64,000 bases of DNA, from NCBI RefSeq assembly GCF_017833525.1, contig NZ_JAFICD010000005.1:248001-312000 (forward strand), in the 5' to 3' direction. Source of the stretch: Duganella sp. 1411. GTDB lineage: Bacteria; Pseudomonadota; Gammaproteobacteria; Burkholderiales; Burkholderiaceae_D. The position numbers were made by a program, and so were the translations under genes. Positions 6,820 to 16,116 of this stretch are shown here, piece after piece (position 1 is the first letter of the stretch; every line of letters starts with the position of its first letter). The notes under the pieces are model-generated. The model had not been told where the DNA came from, did not search any database, and saw only the letters and a list, made by a program, of their open reading frames with translations.

Positions 6820-8616
6820 GTGATCCCACAATCTTTTATCTCCGATTTGTTGAACCGCGTCGACATCGTCGACGTTGTCGGACGTTACGTGCAGCTGAAA
6901 AAAGGCGGTGCGAACTTCATGGGCCTGTGCCCGTTCCACAGCGAAAAATCGCCCAGTTTCACGGTCAGCCCGACCAAGCAGTTTTACCACTGCTTCGGCT
7001 GCGGCGCCCACGGCACCTCGATCGGCTTCCTGATCGAATACTCGGGCATGGGCTTTGTCGACGCCGTCAAGGACCTGGCGCAGAACGTCGGCATGGTGGT
7101 GCCCGAACAGGACGACAAGATTCCGCCGGCCCAGCGCGCGCAGATGCAGGCGCAAAGCCTGGCGCTGTCGGACGCGATGACGCAGGCGTGCGACTTTTAC
7201 CGCGCCCAGCTGCGCGGCGCCTCCGACGCCATCGCCTACCTGAAAAACCGCGGACTGACCGGCGAGATCGCCGCCCGCTTCGGCCTCGGCTATGCGCCGG
7301 CCGGCTGGGACGGCCTCAAAAGCATCTTCCCCGACTACGAGGCGGTGGCCTTGGCCGAGGCCGGCCTGGTGATCGACAAGGTCGACGAGGACGGCGGCAA
7401 CCGCAAGCGTTACGACCGCTTCCGCGAGCGGATCATGTTTCCTATTAAAAACACCAAAGGCCAGGTCATCGCCTTTGGCGGCCGGGTGCTCGACCACGGC
7501 GAACCAAAGTACTTGAATTCTCCCGAAACGCCTTTATTTTCAAAGGGCTTCGAATTGTATGGCTTGTTCGAGGCGCGCCAGGCGATCCGCGACGCGGGTT
7601 ACGTGCTGGTGACGGAAGGCTATATGGATGTGGTGGCGCTGGCGCAGATGGGTTTCCCGCAGGCCGTGGCGACCCTGGGCACCGCATGCACCACCCATCA
7701 TGTGCAGAAACTGTTGCGTCAGACCGACATGGTGATTTTCAGCTTCGACGGCGACAAGGCCGGCCGCCGCGCCGCGCGGCGCGCGCTGGAGGCCTGTCTG
7801 CCGCACGTGACGGACAACAAGACCATCAAGTTTCTGTTCCTGCCGACCGAGCACGATCCGGACAGCTATGTCCGCGCGCACGGCAAGGAAGCGTTCGAGC
7901 AAGAGATCCACGAGGCGATGCCGCTGTCGCAGTTCCTGATCAAGGAAGTGGTCGGCGAGCATGATTTGCAAAGCCCGGAGGGCAGGGCGCGCGCGCAGTT
8001 CGACGCCAAGCCCTTGCTGCAGTCGATGACGCCGACGGCGTTGCGCCTGCAGATCGTGCGCGGCCTGGCGCAGTTGACGCAGACCACGCCGTCCGAGATC
8101 GAGGTGCTGTTCGAGCTGGCCAAGCCGGTCGCGGTGGCGCGCAAGGCCCCGCCCCGCACCGGGCGTCCGGTGCCGGTCGGGCTGGAGTTGCAGATCGTGC
8201 GGCTGCTGGTGGCGCATCCGCCATTGGCGCTGGAGATCGACGCGTCGGCGCTGGCGGCGTTCCAGTTCTTCGGCGCCGAGCCGGCCGAGCGGCTGGCGCA
8301 ACTGGTGGCGGCGGCGCAATCGCTGGGGCCGAACGGCAGTTTCGCGGCGTTCGCGCAACATCTGAAGTCGCAGGGCGACGAGTACGACGGCATCATCGCC
8401 GAAGTGGTGCAGGAGTCCGAGTCCGATTTTGATGCAGTGCGGTTGTTCCTGCGCGGCGCCATCCGGCAGGTGAAAAATGATGCTTTGAAGCAGGAATTGA
8501 GTCAGTTGTTCGCCGCCGGCCTGTCGTCCGACGAGATTGGCGTGCGTTACCGGGAATTGACTTCGCAGCAAGATCAGCTGTTGCGCGAGGCGCAAGCGGA
8601 GTTGGCGAACCGATAA
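6820..8616 (+). CDS. dnaG: DNA primase
   Basis: Synthesises RNA primers at the replication fork together with the DnaB helicase. The 598-residue protein has the CHC2 zinc finger (C37, H40, C58, C61), the catalytic core with the TOPRIM EGYMDVVAL and FSFDGDKAGRRAA motifs (around residues 265-320), and a C-terminal DnaB-interaction region. The start is a GTG at 6820, needed to include the conserved MIPQSFISDLLNRVDIVDVVG N-terminus. A TATAGT at 6785-6790 might be a -10, but no -35 sits at the right distance, so transcription from upstream is likely. Confidence 0.97.
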   Translation: MIPQSFISDLLNRVDIVDVVGRYVQLKKGGANFMGLCPFHSEKSPSFTVSPTKQFYHCFGCGAHGTSIGFLIEYSGMGFVDAVKDLAQNVGMVVPEQDDKIPPAQRAQMQAQSLALSDAMTQACDFYRAQLRGASDAIAYLKNRGLTGEIAARFGLGYAPAGWDGLKSIFPDYEAVALAEAGLVIDKVDEDGGNRKRYDRFRERIMFPIKNTKGQVIAFGGRVLDHGEPKYLNSPETPLFSKGFELYGLFEARQAIRDAGYVLVTEGYMDVVALAQMGFPQAVATLGTACTTHHVQKLLRQTDMVIFSFDGDKAGRRAARRALEACLPHVTDNKTIKFLFLPTEHDPDSYVRAHGKEAFEQEIHEAMPLSQFLIKEVVGEHDLQSPEGRARAQFDAKPLLQSMTPTALRLQIVRGLAQLTQTTPSEIEVLFELAKPVAVARKAPPRTGRPVPVGLELQIVRLLVAHPPLALEIDASALAAFQFFGAEPAERLAQLVAAAQSLGPNGSFAAFAQHLKSQGDEYDGIIAEVVQESESDFDAVRLFLRGAIRQVKNDALKQELSQLFAAGLSSDEIGVRYRELTSQQDQLLREAQAELANR

Positions 8617-9131
8617 TGTTGCGGTGCGGCGGCGCAGGGTGGCGGAGCGTTTTGGGATGTCATGTTTCGGTCATGTTTCCAGAGGGGGACGTGGGGTTCT
8701 TCCCTCTGGATATTGAAAAGTGGCGTGCTATAATAAAACGCTAAGTGTTGTATCTTTTGGCATCGTTTTTGTGTTCAGAGTATGTTTGTTTTCAGTAAGT
8801 TAGGCTCTTGATCGACACGGAAAGACGTGGTGTCGGCGGCCAGGGCCAGCGCGGGTTAAGACGCGGGAACGCTATCGGCGGATCTTCTGTTTGTTGTCTA
8901 ACCTAGTCATGGTTTCTTGCCCCCACGCACGTCTCCGGATGCAGTAGAATTTTGCCGAAGGCGGTGGAATTCTGTTGCGGTCGGTCGGTCTGACTGGGTG
9001 TAAGTGGGTGTAAGTAAGTCGTAGTATTGTCGAACCTGGGTCGGCAAGGTCGAAGACGCAGGTTCCAAGCAAATCGAACCGCAAGAAACTTTATCCTAAA
9101 TAAGCAAGTCGTTGTGTAATCGAAAGCGCCT
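8617..9131 (+). other. 515-base dnaG-rpoD intergenic region with hairpin and internal promoter
   Basis: No gene is seen here. It contains a CCAGAGGG/CCCTCTGG hairpin (8679-8709) without a T-run and an extended -10 promoter (8726-8734), followed by about 390 bases of leader. The leader includes a near-direct repeat GGGTGTAAGT at about 8997-9015. The spacing suggests that rpoD is made both from the operon and from its own promoter, with a long 5' leader whose role is unknown. Confidence 0.55.
8726..8734 (+). promoter_or_regulatory. Extended -10 promoter (TGC-TATAAT) for rpoD
   Basis: TGCTATAAT combines a TG extension with a perfect -10 hexamer. The -35 region is weak (CTGGAT at 17 bp), which extended -10 promoters tolerate. 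The start would be near 8741, giving a leader of about 390 bases before the GTG of rpoD. Confidence 0.6.
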
Positions 9132-11375
9132 GTGCCAATCAAGAAACCTGAATCCAAAGCGGCTGCAAAGCCGAGCAAAGTGACCGCCCAATCCGCCAAA
9201 ACCGCGGACAAGTCGGAAACGCGCGTCGCCAGCAGCAACCCGCCCGCGGTCAGCCAGACCACGGACGCCGCCACGCTGGCCGCCATCGACACCTCGGGCT
9301 ACGTGTTGCCGTCGGTCAAAGTGCCGGGCCGGCGCGGGCGCAAGCCGAAAGAATTCCAGCCAGAAAACGACGAAGTCGCCGCGCTGAACGCGGTCGAACG
9401 CGCCGAGCTCAAGGCCGTGGACAAGGCCAAGGCCAAGGACCGCAAGGCCAAGGAAAAGGCCTTGCTCAAGGACGCGTTCTCGTCGGACACCGAGGCCACC
9501 GAGGAAGAGCTCGAGCGGCGCCGCCAGAAACTCAAGACCCTGATCAAGTTCGGCAAGGAGCGCGGCTTCCTCACGTACGCCGAGATCAACGACCACCTGC
9601 CGGAAAACATCGTCGATCCCGAGGCGATCGAAGGCATCATCGGCACCTTCAACGACATGGGCATCGCCGTCTACGAGCACGCGCCGGACGCCGAGACCTT
9701 GCTGCTGTCGGATAACGTGGCCACCGTCACCAGCGACGACGAAGCCGAGGCCGCCGCCGAGGCGGCGCTGTCGACGGTCGACTCCGACTTCGGCCGCACC
9801 ACCGACCCGGTGCGCATGTACATGCGCGAGATGGGCTCGGTCGAGCTGCTCACGCGCGAGGGCGAGATCGAAATCGCCAAGCGCATCGAGGACGGCCTCA
9901 AGGACATGATCCAGGCCATCTCCGCCTGTCCGGTGACGATCGCCGAGATCATCGCCGCGTCCGACCGCATCCGCGCCGACGAAATCAAGATCGATGAAAT
10001 CGTCGACGGCCTGGTCGACGACAGCGAAGAGGTCGCCGCGCCGGTCGCCGCCGCCCCGGCCGAAGAGGAAGACGACGAAGAGGAAGAGGAAGAAGAGGAA
10101 GAAGAGGAAGAGGAAGAAGCGAGCGCCTCCGGTGCCGCCGGCTTCTCGGCCGAACAGCTCGAAGCGTTGAAAAACGCCGCGCTGGAAAAATTCGACGTCA
10201 TCTCCACCCAGTTCGACAAGATGCGCCGCGCCTTCGAAAAGGAAGGCTACAACTCCAAGGCCTACATCAAGGCCCAGGAAGCGATCTCGTACGAACTGCT
10301 GGGCATCCGCTTCACCGCCAAGGTCGTCGAAAAGCTGTGCGACACGCTGCGCGGCCAGGTCGACGAAGTGCGCCACATCGAGAAGCAGATCCTCGACGTC
10401 GCGGTCAACAAGTGCGGCATGCCGCGCGCCCACTTCATCAAAGTCTTCCCGGGCAACGAAACCAATCTGGACTGGGTCGACGGCGAAGTCAACGCCGGCC
10501 ACGCCTACAGCGCCATCCTCGGCCGCAACATTCCGACGATCAAGGAGCTGCAGCAACGCCTGATCGACTTGCAAGCGCGCGTCGTGCTGCCGCTGCCGGA
10601 CCTGCGCAACATCAACCGCCAGATGGCGGCCGGTGAAATGAAGGCGCGCAAGGCCAAGCGCGAAATGACCGAAGCCAACTTGCGTCTGGTGATCTCGATC
10701 GCCAAGAAGTACACCAATCGCGGCCTGCAATTCCTCGACTTGATCCAGGAAGGCAACATCGGCCTGATGAAGGCGGTGGACAAGTTCGAATACCGTCGCG
10801 GCTACAAGTTCTCGACGTATGCGACGTGGTGGATCCGCCAGGCCATCACGCGCTCGATCGCCGACCAGGCGCGCACCATCCGGATTCCGGTGCACATGAT
10901 CGAAACCATCAACAAGATGAACCGGATCTCGCGCCAGATCCTGCAGGAAACCGGCGCCGAGCCCGATCCGGCGACCCTGGCGATCAAGATGGAAATGCCG
11001 GAAGACAAGATCCGCAAGATCATGAAGATCGCCAAGGAACCGATTTCGATGGAGACGCCGATCGGCGACGACGACGACTCCCACCTGGGCGACTTCATCG
11101 AGGACAACAACACACTGGCGCCGTCGGACGCGGCGCTGCACGCGTCGATGCGCGGCGTCGTCAAGGATGTGCTCGACTCGTTGACGCCGCGCGAAGCCAA
11201 GGTGCTACGCATGCGCTTCGGCATCGAAATGTCGACCGACCACACGTTGGAAGAGGTCGGCAAGCAATTCGACGTCACGCGCGAGCGTATCCGTCAGATC
11301 GAAGCCAAGGCCCTGCGCAAGCTGCGCCATCCTAGCCGCTCCGACAAGCTGAAAAGCTTCTTAGAAGGCAACTAA
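9132..11375 (+). CDS. rpoD: RNA polymerase primary sigma factor (sigma-70)
   Basis: A 747-residue housekeeping sigma factor. After a Lys/Ala/Pro-rich N-terminal extension come region 1.1, region 1.2 ([23 protein letters not shown]), a large non-conserved region, regions 2.1-2.4 ([38 protein letters not shown]), region 3 and region 4 ([37 protein letters not shown]). The non-conserved region holds an acidic run, EEEDD plus 14 Glu (residues 311-329). It is encoded by a 43-base all-purine strand (10077-10119). The start is GTG. It is the last protein gene of the rpsU-dnaG-rpoD block. Confidence 0.97.
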   Translation: MPIKKPESKAAAKPSKVTAQSAKTADKSETRVASSNPPAVSQTTDAATLAAIDTSGYVLPSVKVPGRRGRKPKEFQPENDEVAALNAVERAELKAVDKAKAKDRKAKEKALLKDAFSSDTEATEEELERRRQKLKTLIKFGKERGFLTYAEINDHLPENIVDPEAIEGIIGTFNDMGIAVYEHAPDAETLLLSDNVATVTSDDEAEAAAEAALSTVDSDFGRTTDPVRMYMREMGSVELLTREGEIEIAKRIEDGLKDMIQAISACPVTIAEIIAASDRIRADEIKIDEIVDGLVDDSEEVAAPVAAAPAEEEDDEEEEEEEEEEEEEEASASGAAGFSAEQLEALKNAALEKFDVISTQFDKMRRAFEKEGYNSKAYIKAQEAISYELLGIRFTAKVVEKLCDTLRGQVDEVRHIEKQILDVAVNKCGMPRAHFIKVFPGNETNLDWVDGEVNAGHAYSAILGRNIPTIKELQQRLIDLQARVVLPLPDLRNINRQMAAGEMKARKAKREMTEANLRLVISIAKKYTNRGLQFLDLIQEGNIGLMKAVDKFEYRRGYKFSTYATWWIRQAITRSIADQARTIRIPVHMIETINKMNRISRQILQETGAEPDPATLAIKMEMPEDKIRKIMKIAKEPISMETPIGDDDDSHLGDFIEDNNTLAPSDAALHASMRGVVKDVLDSLTPREAKVLRMRFGIEMSTDHTLEEVGKQFDVTRERIRQIEAKALRKLRHPSRSDKLKSFLEGN

Positions 11376-11394
11376 GGCTTGACTGCCTGCTGTG

Positions 11395-11452
11395 CTAGCC
11401 CTTATGCTCGCGAGTTCGTTTTAAAAGCGAGCGCGCGTCAGAGGGGCTAGCC
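11395..11452 (+). other. Nested hairpin between rpoD and the tRNA gene
   Basis: GCTAGCCC (11395-11402) pairs with GGGCTAGC (11445-11452). Inside it, GCTCGC (11407-11412) pairs with GCGAGC (11428-11433). There is no T-run, so it may be a processing site or weak terminator separating rpoD mRNA from the tRNA precursor. Confidence 0.45.
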
Positions 11453-11478
11453 GGTTCCCAGCGCATCTGCAACACCCT

Positions 11479-11557
<79 letters not shown>

Positions 11558-11632
11558 TCTTTTCGTAGCTGCTCTTGGGCAGTTGTGACCCCCACAGCTT
11601 CATCGGCTGAAATCCCCTCATCCCCAATGATC

Positions 11633-12163
11633 TTAATGTCGGCTTGAAGTCGAAGTATTCGCTGGTTTTGGGCCAGAAGCCAATCCTGAAACTCGTTTGA
11701 GGGCAGCTTCGATATCTTGACGTATTTGGACTGATGTGGGGAAGTCGCGATATCTGATAGTTTGGTAGCCAGCATTGTTGAGCATCGCGTCTCTATCTGC
11801 ATCCCTCGCGGCCTTGTGGTTGTGTGATGCGTCGTCTAACTCGATCACAACAATTGGAGTGAGCGTTTTGGTGCAGATAAGGAAGTCGGCAATTTTGCGG
11901 TCGAAGCGATTGCGGTCCTGCCGGTGCTGCGTTGTCAGAAGCGCGGCAAGTGGCATTTGGGCAAAAACTGTGCAGTCAGTGAGCGTTTCGGTGAGCCTGA
12001 AGAACATTTGCTGCTCTCTTGCCGTGAGCGGTCTGCGTGGCTGGAGCTTTAGCTGACTAAGTGGTTTTAATTTGCTTTGCTTTTTTGATAGCAAAGATGC
12101 AGCCAGAAGGACCACAGTTATTGCGATGGCGACTAGGACGGTGTTGTTCATTATGGTCTTCAT
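11633..12163 (-). CDS. Membrane-anchored DUF2726 protein (nuclease-like fold)
   Basis: A 176-residue protein. Residues about 6-25 form one hydrophobic anchor, followed by a basic linker. The DUF2726 domain (about 46-155) has the pattern LTAREQQMFFRLTETL...DCTVFAQ, NRFDRKIADFLICTK, VVIELDDASHNHK, DRDAMLNNAGYQTIRYR. The Asp/ELDD arrangement resembles PD-(D/E)xK-type nucleases (Vsr-like), but activity is unproven. Translation could begin at 12163 or 12151. Base composition is clearly lower in GC than the flanking housekeeping genes. With the frameshifted gene and the CHAP protein it forms a small accessory patch after the tRNA. Confidence 0.82.
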   Translation of the reverse strand: MKTIMNNTVLVAIAITVVLLAASLLSKKQSKLKPLSQLKLQPRRPLTAREQQMFFRLTETLTDCTVFAQMPLAALLTTQHRQDRNRFDRKIADFLICTKTLTPIVVIELDDASHNHKAARDADRDAMLNNAGYQTIRYRDFPTSVQIRQDIEAALKRVSGLASGPKPANTSTSSRH

Positions 12164-12420
12164 TGTTGGCCTGCGGCAATTTTACCCTTCGACCAGCTAC
12201 TGAATTGTCGCGCTTTGTAACATGATTCTTTACTGTCCCTGCTAGTGACAACGTATCAGTCCGCACCGTGTCCAACTCGCAGAAGATTTAGTTCCGTTGG
12301 AGAGTTTGTTTTTGATCGCGATCCGGGCGGCTGGCACACCTTAAAATCTGGTTATGGCAATGACGTCGTTGCTAAAAAACGCCACTTCCCTCAATGCATC
12401 ATTTATCGGACCGAGCCGCC

Positions 12421-12707
12421 ATGCCTATGACTCACGAAGCCCGTCCACCGTCTCCACCGATTGACAACGTATCAGGCAGCGGGGATGATGGGCGAATGGA
12501 AAAGCGCATTGAAAAAATTGAAACCGAGATGGCGCGATCAAGTTGGACCTTGGAATCATCAAGGCCACTTGCGCGACCAAGGCCGACCTCGCCGAGCTCA
12601 GGGCAAGTCTGGCAGAGGTCAAGACCACTATTATTTTGTGGGTTGTCACGACCGTAGTGCTTGGACAAATACTCCCTGGTCTGTTGAAGAAGTTTGGACT
12701 TATGTAA
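12421..12707 (+). pseudogene. Frameshifted small coiled-coil/membrane protein
   Basis: One frame gives MPMTHEARPPSPPID...MEKRIEKIETEM up to about 12533. The next frame continues in register with a plausible protein: KLDLGIIKATCATKADLAELRASLAEVKTTI, then the hydrophobic IILWVVTTVVLGQILPGLL and stop TAA 12705-12707. One base missing near 12532-12537 (GCGCGATC where GCGGCGATC is expected) explains the break. The intact product would be a coiled coil with a C-terminal membrane span, a type often found in phage-like or accessory loci. It may be a true pseudogene, a programmed shift or a sequencing error. Confidence 0.65.
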
Positions 12708-12712
12708 CAACT

Positions 12713-12736
12713 AGCCCGCTGCCAGCGGGCTTTTTT
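12713..12736 (+). terminator. Intrinsic terminator after the frameshifted gene
   Basis: GCCCGCT (12714-12720), loop GCC and AGCGGGC (12724-12730) are followed by six T. This is a strong rho-independent hairpin six bases beyond the TAA, and it supports the reading of the second frame as the real 3' end. Confidence 0.85.
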
Positions 12737-12918
12737 ATTGCTCAGGCGGTCCGTGACCGGCATCATTTGGCCACCTTGATCTACCTCGCAAGTGCCGCAC
12801 GGTTCTCGCGCATGGGAAGGGCCACCTGACTCAGCTTCCTCACTGCGTTTTCTCAAAGCCGGATACATCCTCCACGTCATCATCTTTACTCTCTTTCGTC
12901 TTTGATCGAGGGCGTCTC

Positions 12919-13515
12919 ATGTCAATCTTCCGTTTAGCTGTGTCAATCGTCGTGATGGCGATGTTCGCTTACGGCGCTGTTAGCGTCGTCAGCGCTCCCG
13001 TGCCCGCCGCCGCAAAATCAGCTAAGCGAACAGCCGCAACCTGTCCTGTCGAAAAGCAAATTCCCGGCGGAGGCTGTGCATGCGATGGACAGACAAATTG
13101 GTCGTCAACACCTTGCGTCCCACGGCCGCCAACGGTGTCGCGCCGTGTTGGGACGGTGATGTTGGGTCGGGAACTTCACTCGGACAATTGCGTCTTTTTC
13201 GTTCGGGACCGCGTGCCGTCGCTGCCGTACGGCCTTGGTACGTGGACCGGCAAACTTGCCATCATCAATGCCCACACGCCGCTGCCTGGCGATGTCGCCA
13301 TCATCAACGTCGGCAGTGGCGTGTACAAGGACGTTGGGCATGTGGCGATCATTGAAGAGGTTACCGACAGTACGATCACTATCCTCGAGGGGAACTTTTA
13401 TGCTGGCCACGTCAGCCGACGCACCGCGACCGGCGCAAACGCAGGGGAGGCGGCTGGTTTGTTGGGCATCGTGGGCTATTTTAGGCCCGGCAAAAAATCA
13501 GGTGGAACACCGTAA
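12919..13515 (+). CDS. Secreted CHAP-domain protein, putative peptidoglycan amidase/peptidase
   Basis: A 198-residue protein with an N-terminal signal peptide (hydrophobic residues 5-25, cleavage near VSA-PVPA). A Cys-rich linker (C42, C53, C55, C66) follows. The CHAP domain (about 78-190) has catalytic candidates C91 (SDNCVFFVRDRVP), H141 (VGHVAII) and E157/N159 (ILEGNF). CHAP enzymes cleave cell-wall peptides or glutathionylspermidine-type amides; a periplasmic wall-related role is the best guess. GAGGG precedes the ATG. The stop codon lies inside the TAATCCGCC repeat element. It could act in self-wall turnover or against competitors. Confidence 0.8.
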   Translation: MSIFRLAVSIVVMAMFAYGAVSVVSAPVPAAAKSAKRTAATCPVEKQIPGGGCACDGQTNWSSTPCVPRPPTVSRRVGTVMLGRELHSDNCVFFVRDRVPSLPYGLGTWTGKLAIINAHTPLPGDVAIINVGSGVYKDVGHVAIIEEVTDSTITILEGNFYAGHVSRRTATGANAGEAAGLLGIVGYFRPGKKSGGTP

Positions 13516-13574
13516 TCCGTTCTGAGCCGTCGACGGCATTTGGCGGATTACGCTGCGCTAATCCGCCCTACGTG
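13508..13574. repeat. TAATCCGCC repeat element, 5'-truncated copy
   Basis: It shares the order CCGTAATCCG, GAGCCGTCGAC, GGCGGATTACGCTGCGC and TAATCCGCCCTACGTG with the complete element at 29352-29449. It lacks the left terminal repeat. It supplies the stop codon of the CHAP gene (TAA 13513-13515) and can form a hairpin through GGCGGATTA/TAATCCGCC. Confidence 0.7.
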
Positions 13575-13629
13575 ATTCCGGTGTCCGCTTGGTTTAGCGG
13601 CATTGGGACCTGCCCCTCCTAATTGTCCT

Positions 13630-14109
13630 TCAGCGCGCGGGTATGATTTCTTTCCTGAACCAGTCATCGAGCATCTGTTTCTCGTGCCCGTACAGGTCTT
13701 GGTTGTAGCTGCGCGAACCCATCAGGTAGTTCGGATCGGCCAGTTCCCGGTCGCCGCTGCGCAGTACTTTGCCGTCCTGTTCGATGCTGTAGCGCAGATG
13801 CATCCGAGGCCAGTCCGCCTGGCCCTTCATCACGCGGATGTCCCGCACCGGTACTCTCGGAAATACATCGCCGGCCAGGTCGATATCGAGAAACTCGACC
13901 TTCAATTCCTGGCCCGCAGGCAGCTTGGCTGCCAGCTCATTCAGGTGTTCGCGGAAAATCATTTCCATCGATTCGCGGTCGGAGGCGAAGCGCGGCACGT
14001 CGGTCATTTTTTCTGGATTGATATAGGTGACCGTGGCGGCGGCCGAAGCGCTGGCGGCAGCAACCAAGCCTGCGATGACCAGGCCTGCCTTGCCGATGAA
14101 CTTGCTCAT
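13630..14109 (-). CDS. DUF3016 domain-containing exported protein
   Basis: A 159-residue protein with a signal peptide (residues 1-24, cleavage after ASA). The DUF3016 region shows VTYINPEKMTDVP, LDIDLAGDVFP, the WPRMHLRYSIEQDGKVLRSGDRELADPNY strand block and a final EKQMLDDWFRKEI. Predicted periplasmic; the function of the family is not known. A good ribosome site (AAGGAAG) lies before the ATG. The gene is monocistronic and convergent with the CHAP gene. Confidence 0.85.
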   Translation of the reverse strand: MSKFIGKAGLVIAGLVAAASASAAATVTYINPEKMTDVPRFASDRESMEMIFREHLNELAAKLPAGQELKVEFLDIDLAGDVFPRVPVRDIRVMKGQADWPRMHLRYSIEQDGKVLRSGDRELADPNYLMGSRSYNQDLYGHEKQMLDDWFRKEIIPAR

Positions 14110-14260
14110 GAATGTCTTCCTTTTGTGCGGTGTTATACCCGGTGACTCATAAATATACGCTCATTCGCGGCGGATGCCATCCGACGCATATTTCGCTGGG
14201 CATCCCCTTGCATACATGCCAAAATTGCAGCCGAAAAAACATACTAACAAGGATAACCGA

Positions 14261-14887
14261 ATGTATTTCCCGTCCCTGTCGCAGTTGGCTCCGCACGGCA
14301 CCACGTTGATGGCGCTGACCATCACCGCCGTTTTGTTGACGCCCGGGCCGACCAATACGCTGCTGTTCCTGGCCGGCAGCCGCGATGGTTTCCGCCGTTC
14401 GTTGCGCCTGATCGCGGCGGAGTGGATCGGCTACATGATCGCCATCGGCATCTGGTGCGCCTTCCTGGCGCTGGCCGCCGCCATCGCGCCCTGGGCGCCG
14501 ACGGTGGCGCGCGCCTGCGCGGCGACCTACATCGCGTACTCGGCCATCAAATTGTGGCGCACCGCAGCCACCGCCGGCGCGGCCGGCAGCGCCGCCATCG
14601 GTCCGCGCGCGCTGTTCTTCGTCACGCTGCTCAATCCCAAGGCCTTCTTCTTCGCCACGGTGGTGTTTCCGCCCTTGGCCGATGGCGCGGCGGCGCTGTC
14701 GCAGGCGTATCTGCTGTTCAGCAGCCTGCTGCTGCCGATCGCCGCGCTGTGGATCGCGATGGGCGCGGCCTTGCTGGCCTACCCGGGCGCCACGCCGCGC
14801 CAGCCGCTGGTGCATCGCATCGCGGCGGGCGTGTTGCTGGCGTTCTCGGGTTCGATGTTTGTTTCGCTACTGGCGTCGGCCCGCTAA
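14261..14887 (+). CDS. LysE/RhtB-family exporter
   Basis: An inner-membrane protein of 208 residues with about six hydrophobic segments and the family motif LLTPGPTNTLLFLAGSRDGFRRSL near the N-terminus, plus LLNPKAFFFATVVFPP. Members export amino acids or similar small molecules; the substrate here is unknown. The open frame reaches further upstream, but AAGGA at 14249-14253 and the family start point to the ATG at 14261. It is not linked to a regulator gene, unlike the second LysE gene at 22074. Confidence 0.85.
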   Translation: MYFPSLSQLAPHGTTLMALTITAVLLTPGPTNTLLFLAGSRDGFRRSLRLIAAEWIGYMIAIGIWCAFLALAAAIAPWAPTVARACAATYIAYSAIKLWRTAATAGAAGSAAIGPRALFFVTLLNPKAFFFATVVFPPLADGAAALSQAYLLFSSLLLPIAALWIAMGAALLAYPGATPRQPLVHRIAAGVLLAFSGSMFVSLLASAR

Positions 14888-14982
14888 GGGACGAGAGGAT
14901 TTTTCCCGCCGCATCCAATCGCGCGCGTTGCTTCTATACTAAAATTATCACTCGCAATGAATACTAACCAGGAGAACTCGGG

Positions 14983-16086
14983 ATGATAGATTTGGATCGG
15001 CGTAGTCTGATGATTGCCGCTGGGGGCGCCCTGGCGGCGACGGCGGTCGGCACTCCCGTTTGGGCGGCGACGCCCGAACGCAAACTCGGGTATGCGATCG
15101 TCGGCCTCGGTGGTTACGGTCTCGGCGTGATCATTCCGCAGTTCAAAAACTGCCAGCACAGCAAGCTGGTCGCGCTGGTCAGCGGCGATCCGGCCAAGGC
15201 CAAGCGCGTGGCGGCCGAGTATGGCGTGCCGGAGTCCGGCATCTACGACTACAAGAGCTACGACAAGCTGAAGGACAATCCCGACGTCGACGTCATCTAT
15301 ATCTGCCTGCCCGTATTCATGCATGCGGAATATACGGTCCGTGGCGCCGCCGCCGGCAAACACATCCTGTGCGAGAAGCCGATGGCCTTGTCCTCCGCCG
15401 AGTGCGAGACCATGATCGCGGCCTGCAAGAAGGCCGGGAAGAAATTGATGATCGGCTATCGCTGCCACTTCGAGCCTTATAATCTGGAGGCGATACGTCG
15501 CGCCCGCGCCGGCGAGATCGGCAAGCTGCGCTATTTCCGCTCGGAGCATGGTTTCACGGCGGGCGGGTCGTCGTCGTGGCGCTTGAAGAAGGCGATGTCG
15601 GGCGGCGGTTCGCTGATGGACATCGGTATTTATGCGCTGCAAGCTGCGCGCTACATGACCGGCGAGGAGCCAATCGCCGTGTACGCCAAGGAGACCACCG
15701 ACCGCTCCGATCCCCGCTTCCGCGAGGTCGAGGACATGATCGAGTTCCAGCTGGAGTTTCCTTCGGGCGTCATCGGTTCGTGCATGTCGATGTACAGCGC
15801 CAACCAGAACCATATCTTGCTGATGGGCGACAAGGGCCGTATCGAGCTCGAGCCCGGTACGTCGTATGCCGGTCAGCGTTTGTGGGTGGGTAACGGCCGT
15901 AGCAACGAAATCACGCCGCCGCCGGGCCCGGGCGCGACCCAGTGGGCGGGGCAGCTCGACCACATGTCGAAGTGCGTGATCGACAACCGCGAGCCCATCG
16001 TGCCTGGCGAGGAAGGCTTGCGCGACATGCGCATCATCGAGGCGATCTACAAATCGGCGCGCGAGCAGAAGCGGATCGTGTTGTAA
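14983..16086 (+). CDS. Tat-exported Gfo/Idh/MocA-family oxidoreductase
   Basis: The 367-residue protein starts with a twin-arginine signal (DRRSLMIAAGGALAATAVG). A Rossmann domain follows (YAIVGLGGYGLGVI, NAD(P) binding), then the family CEKPMALS motif around residue 130 and the C-terminal alpha/beta substrate domain. This arrangement resembles the periplasmic glucose-fructose oxidoreductase group, in which the tightly bound NADP is carried out by Tat export. The sugar substrate cannot be inferred. AGGAGA lies before the ATG. The gene is monocistronic and convergent with the next gene; a 16-base GC palindrome (16099-16114) lies between the stops. Confidence 0.9.
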   Translation: MIDLDRRSLMIAAGGALAATAVGTPVWAATPERKLGYAIVGLGGYGLGVIIPQFKNCQHSKLVALVSGDPAKAKRVAAEYGVPESGIYDYKSYDKLKDNPDVDVIYICLPVFMHAEYTVRGAAAGKHILCEKPMALSSAECETMIAACKKAGKKLMIGYRCHFEPYNLEAIRRARAGEIGKLRYFRSEHGFTAGGSSSWRLKKAMSGGGSLMDIGIYALQAARYMTGEEPIAVYAKETTDRSDPRFREVEDMIEFQLEFPSGVIGSCMSMYSANQNHILLMGDKGRIELEPGTSYAGQRLWVGNGRSNEITPPPGPGATQWAGQLDHMSKCVIDNREPIVPGEEGLRDMRIIEAIYKSAREQKRIVL

Positions 16087-16116
16087 CGCGGCGACCCGCC
16101 GGCGCCGGCGCCGGGT

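Noticed and set aside
9096-11141. A 681-codon open frame on the minus strand opposite rpoD
   Set aside because: It is the mirror of a conserved gene in a GC-rich genome. It has no ribosome site, is composed of Val/Asp/Gly/Arg shadows and matches no fold.
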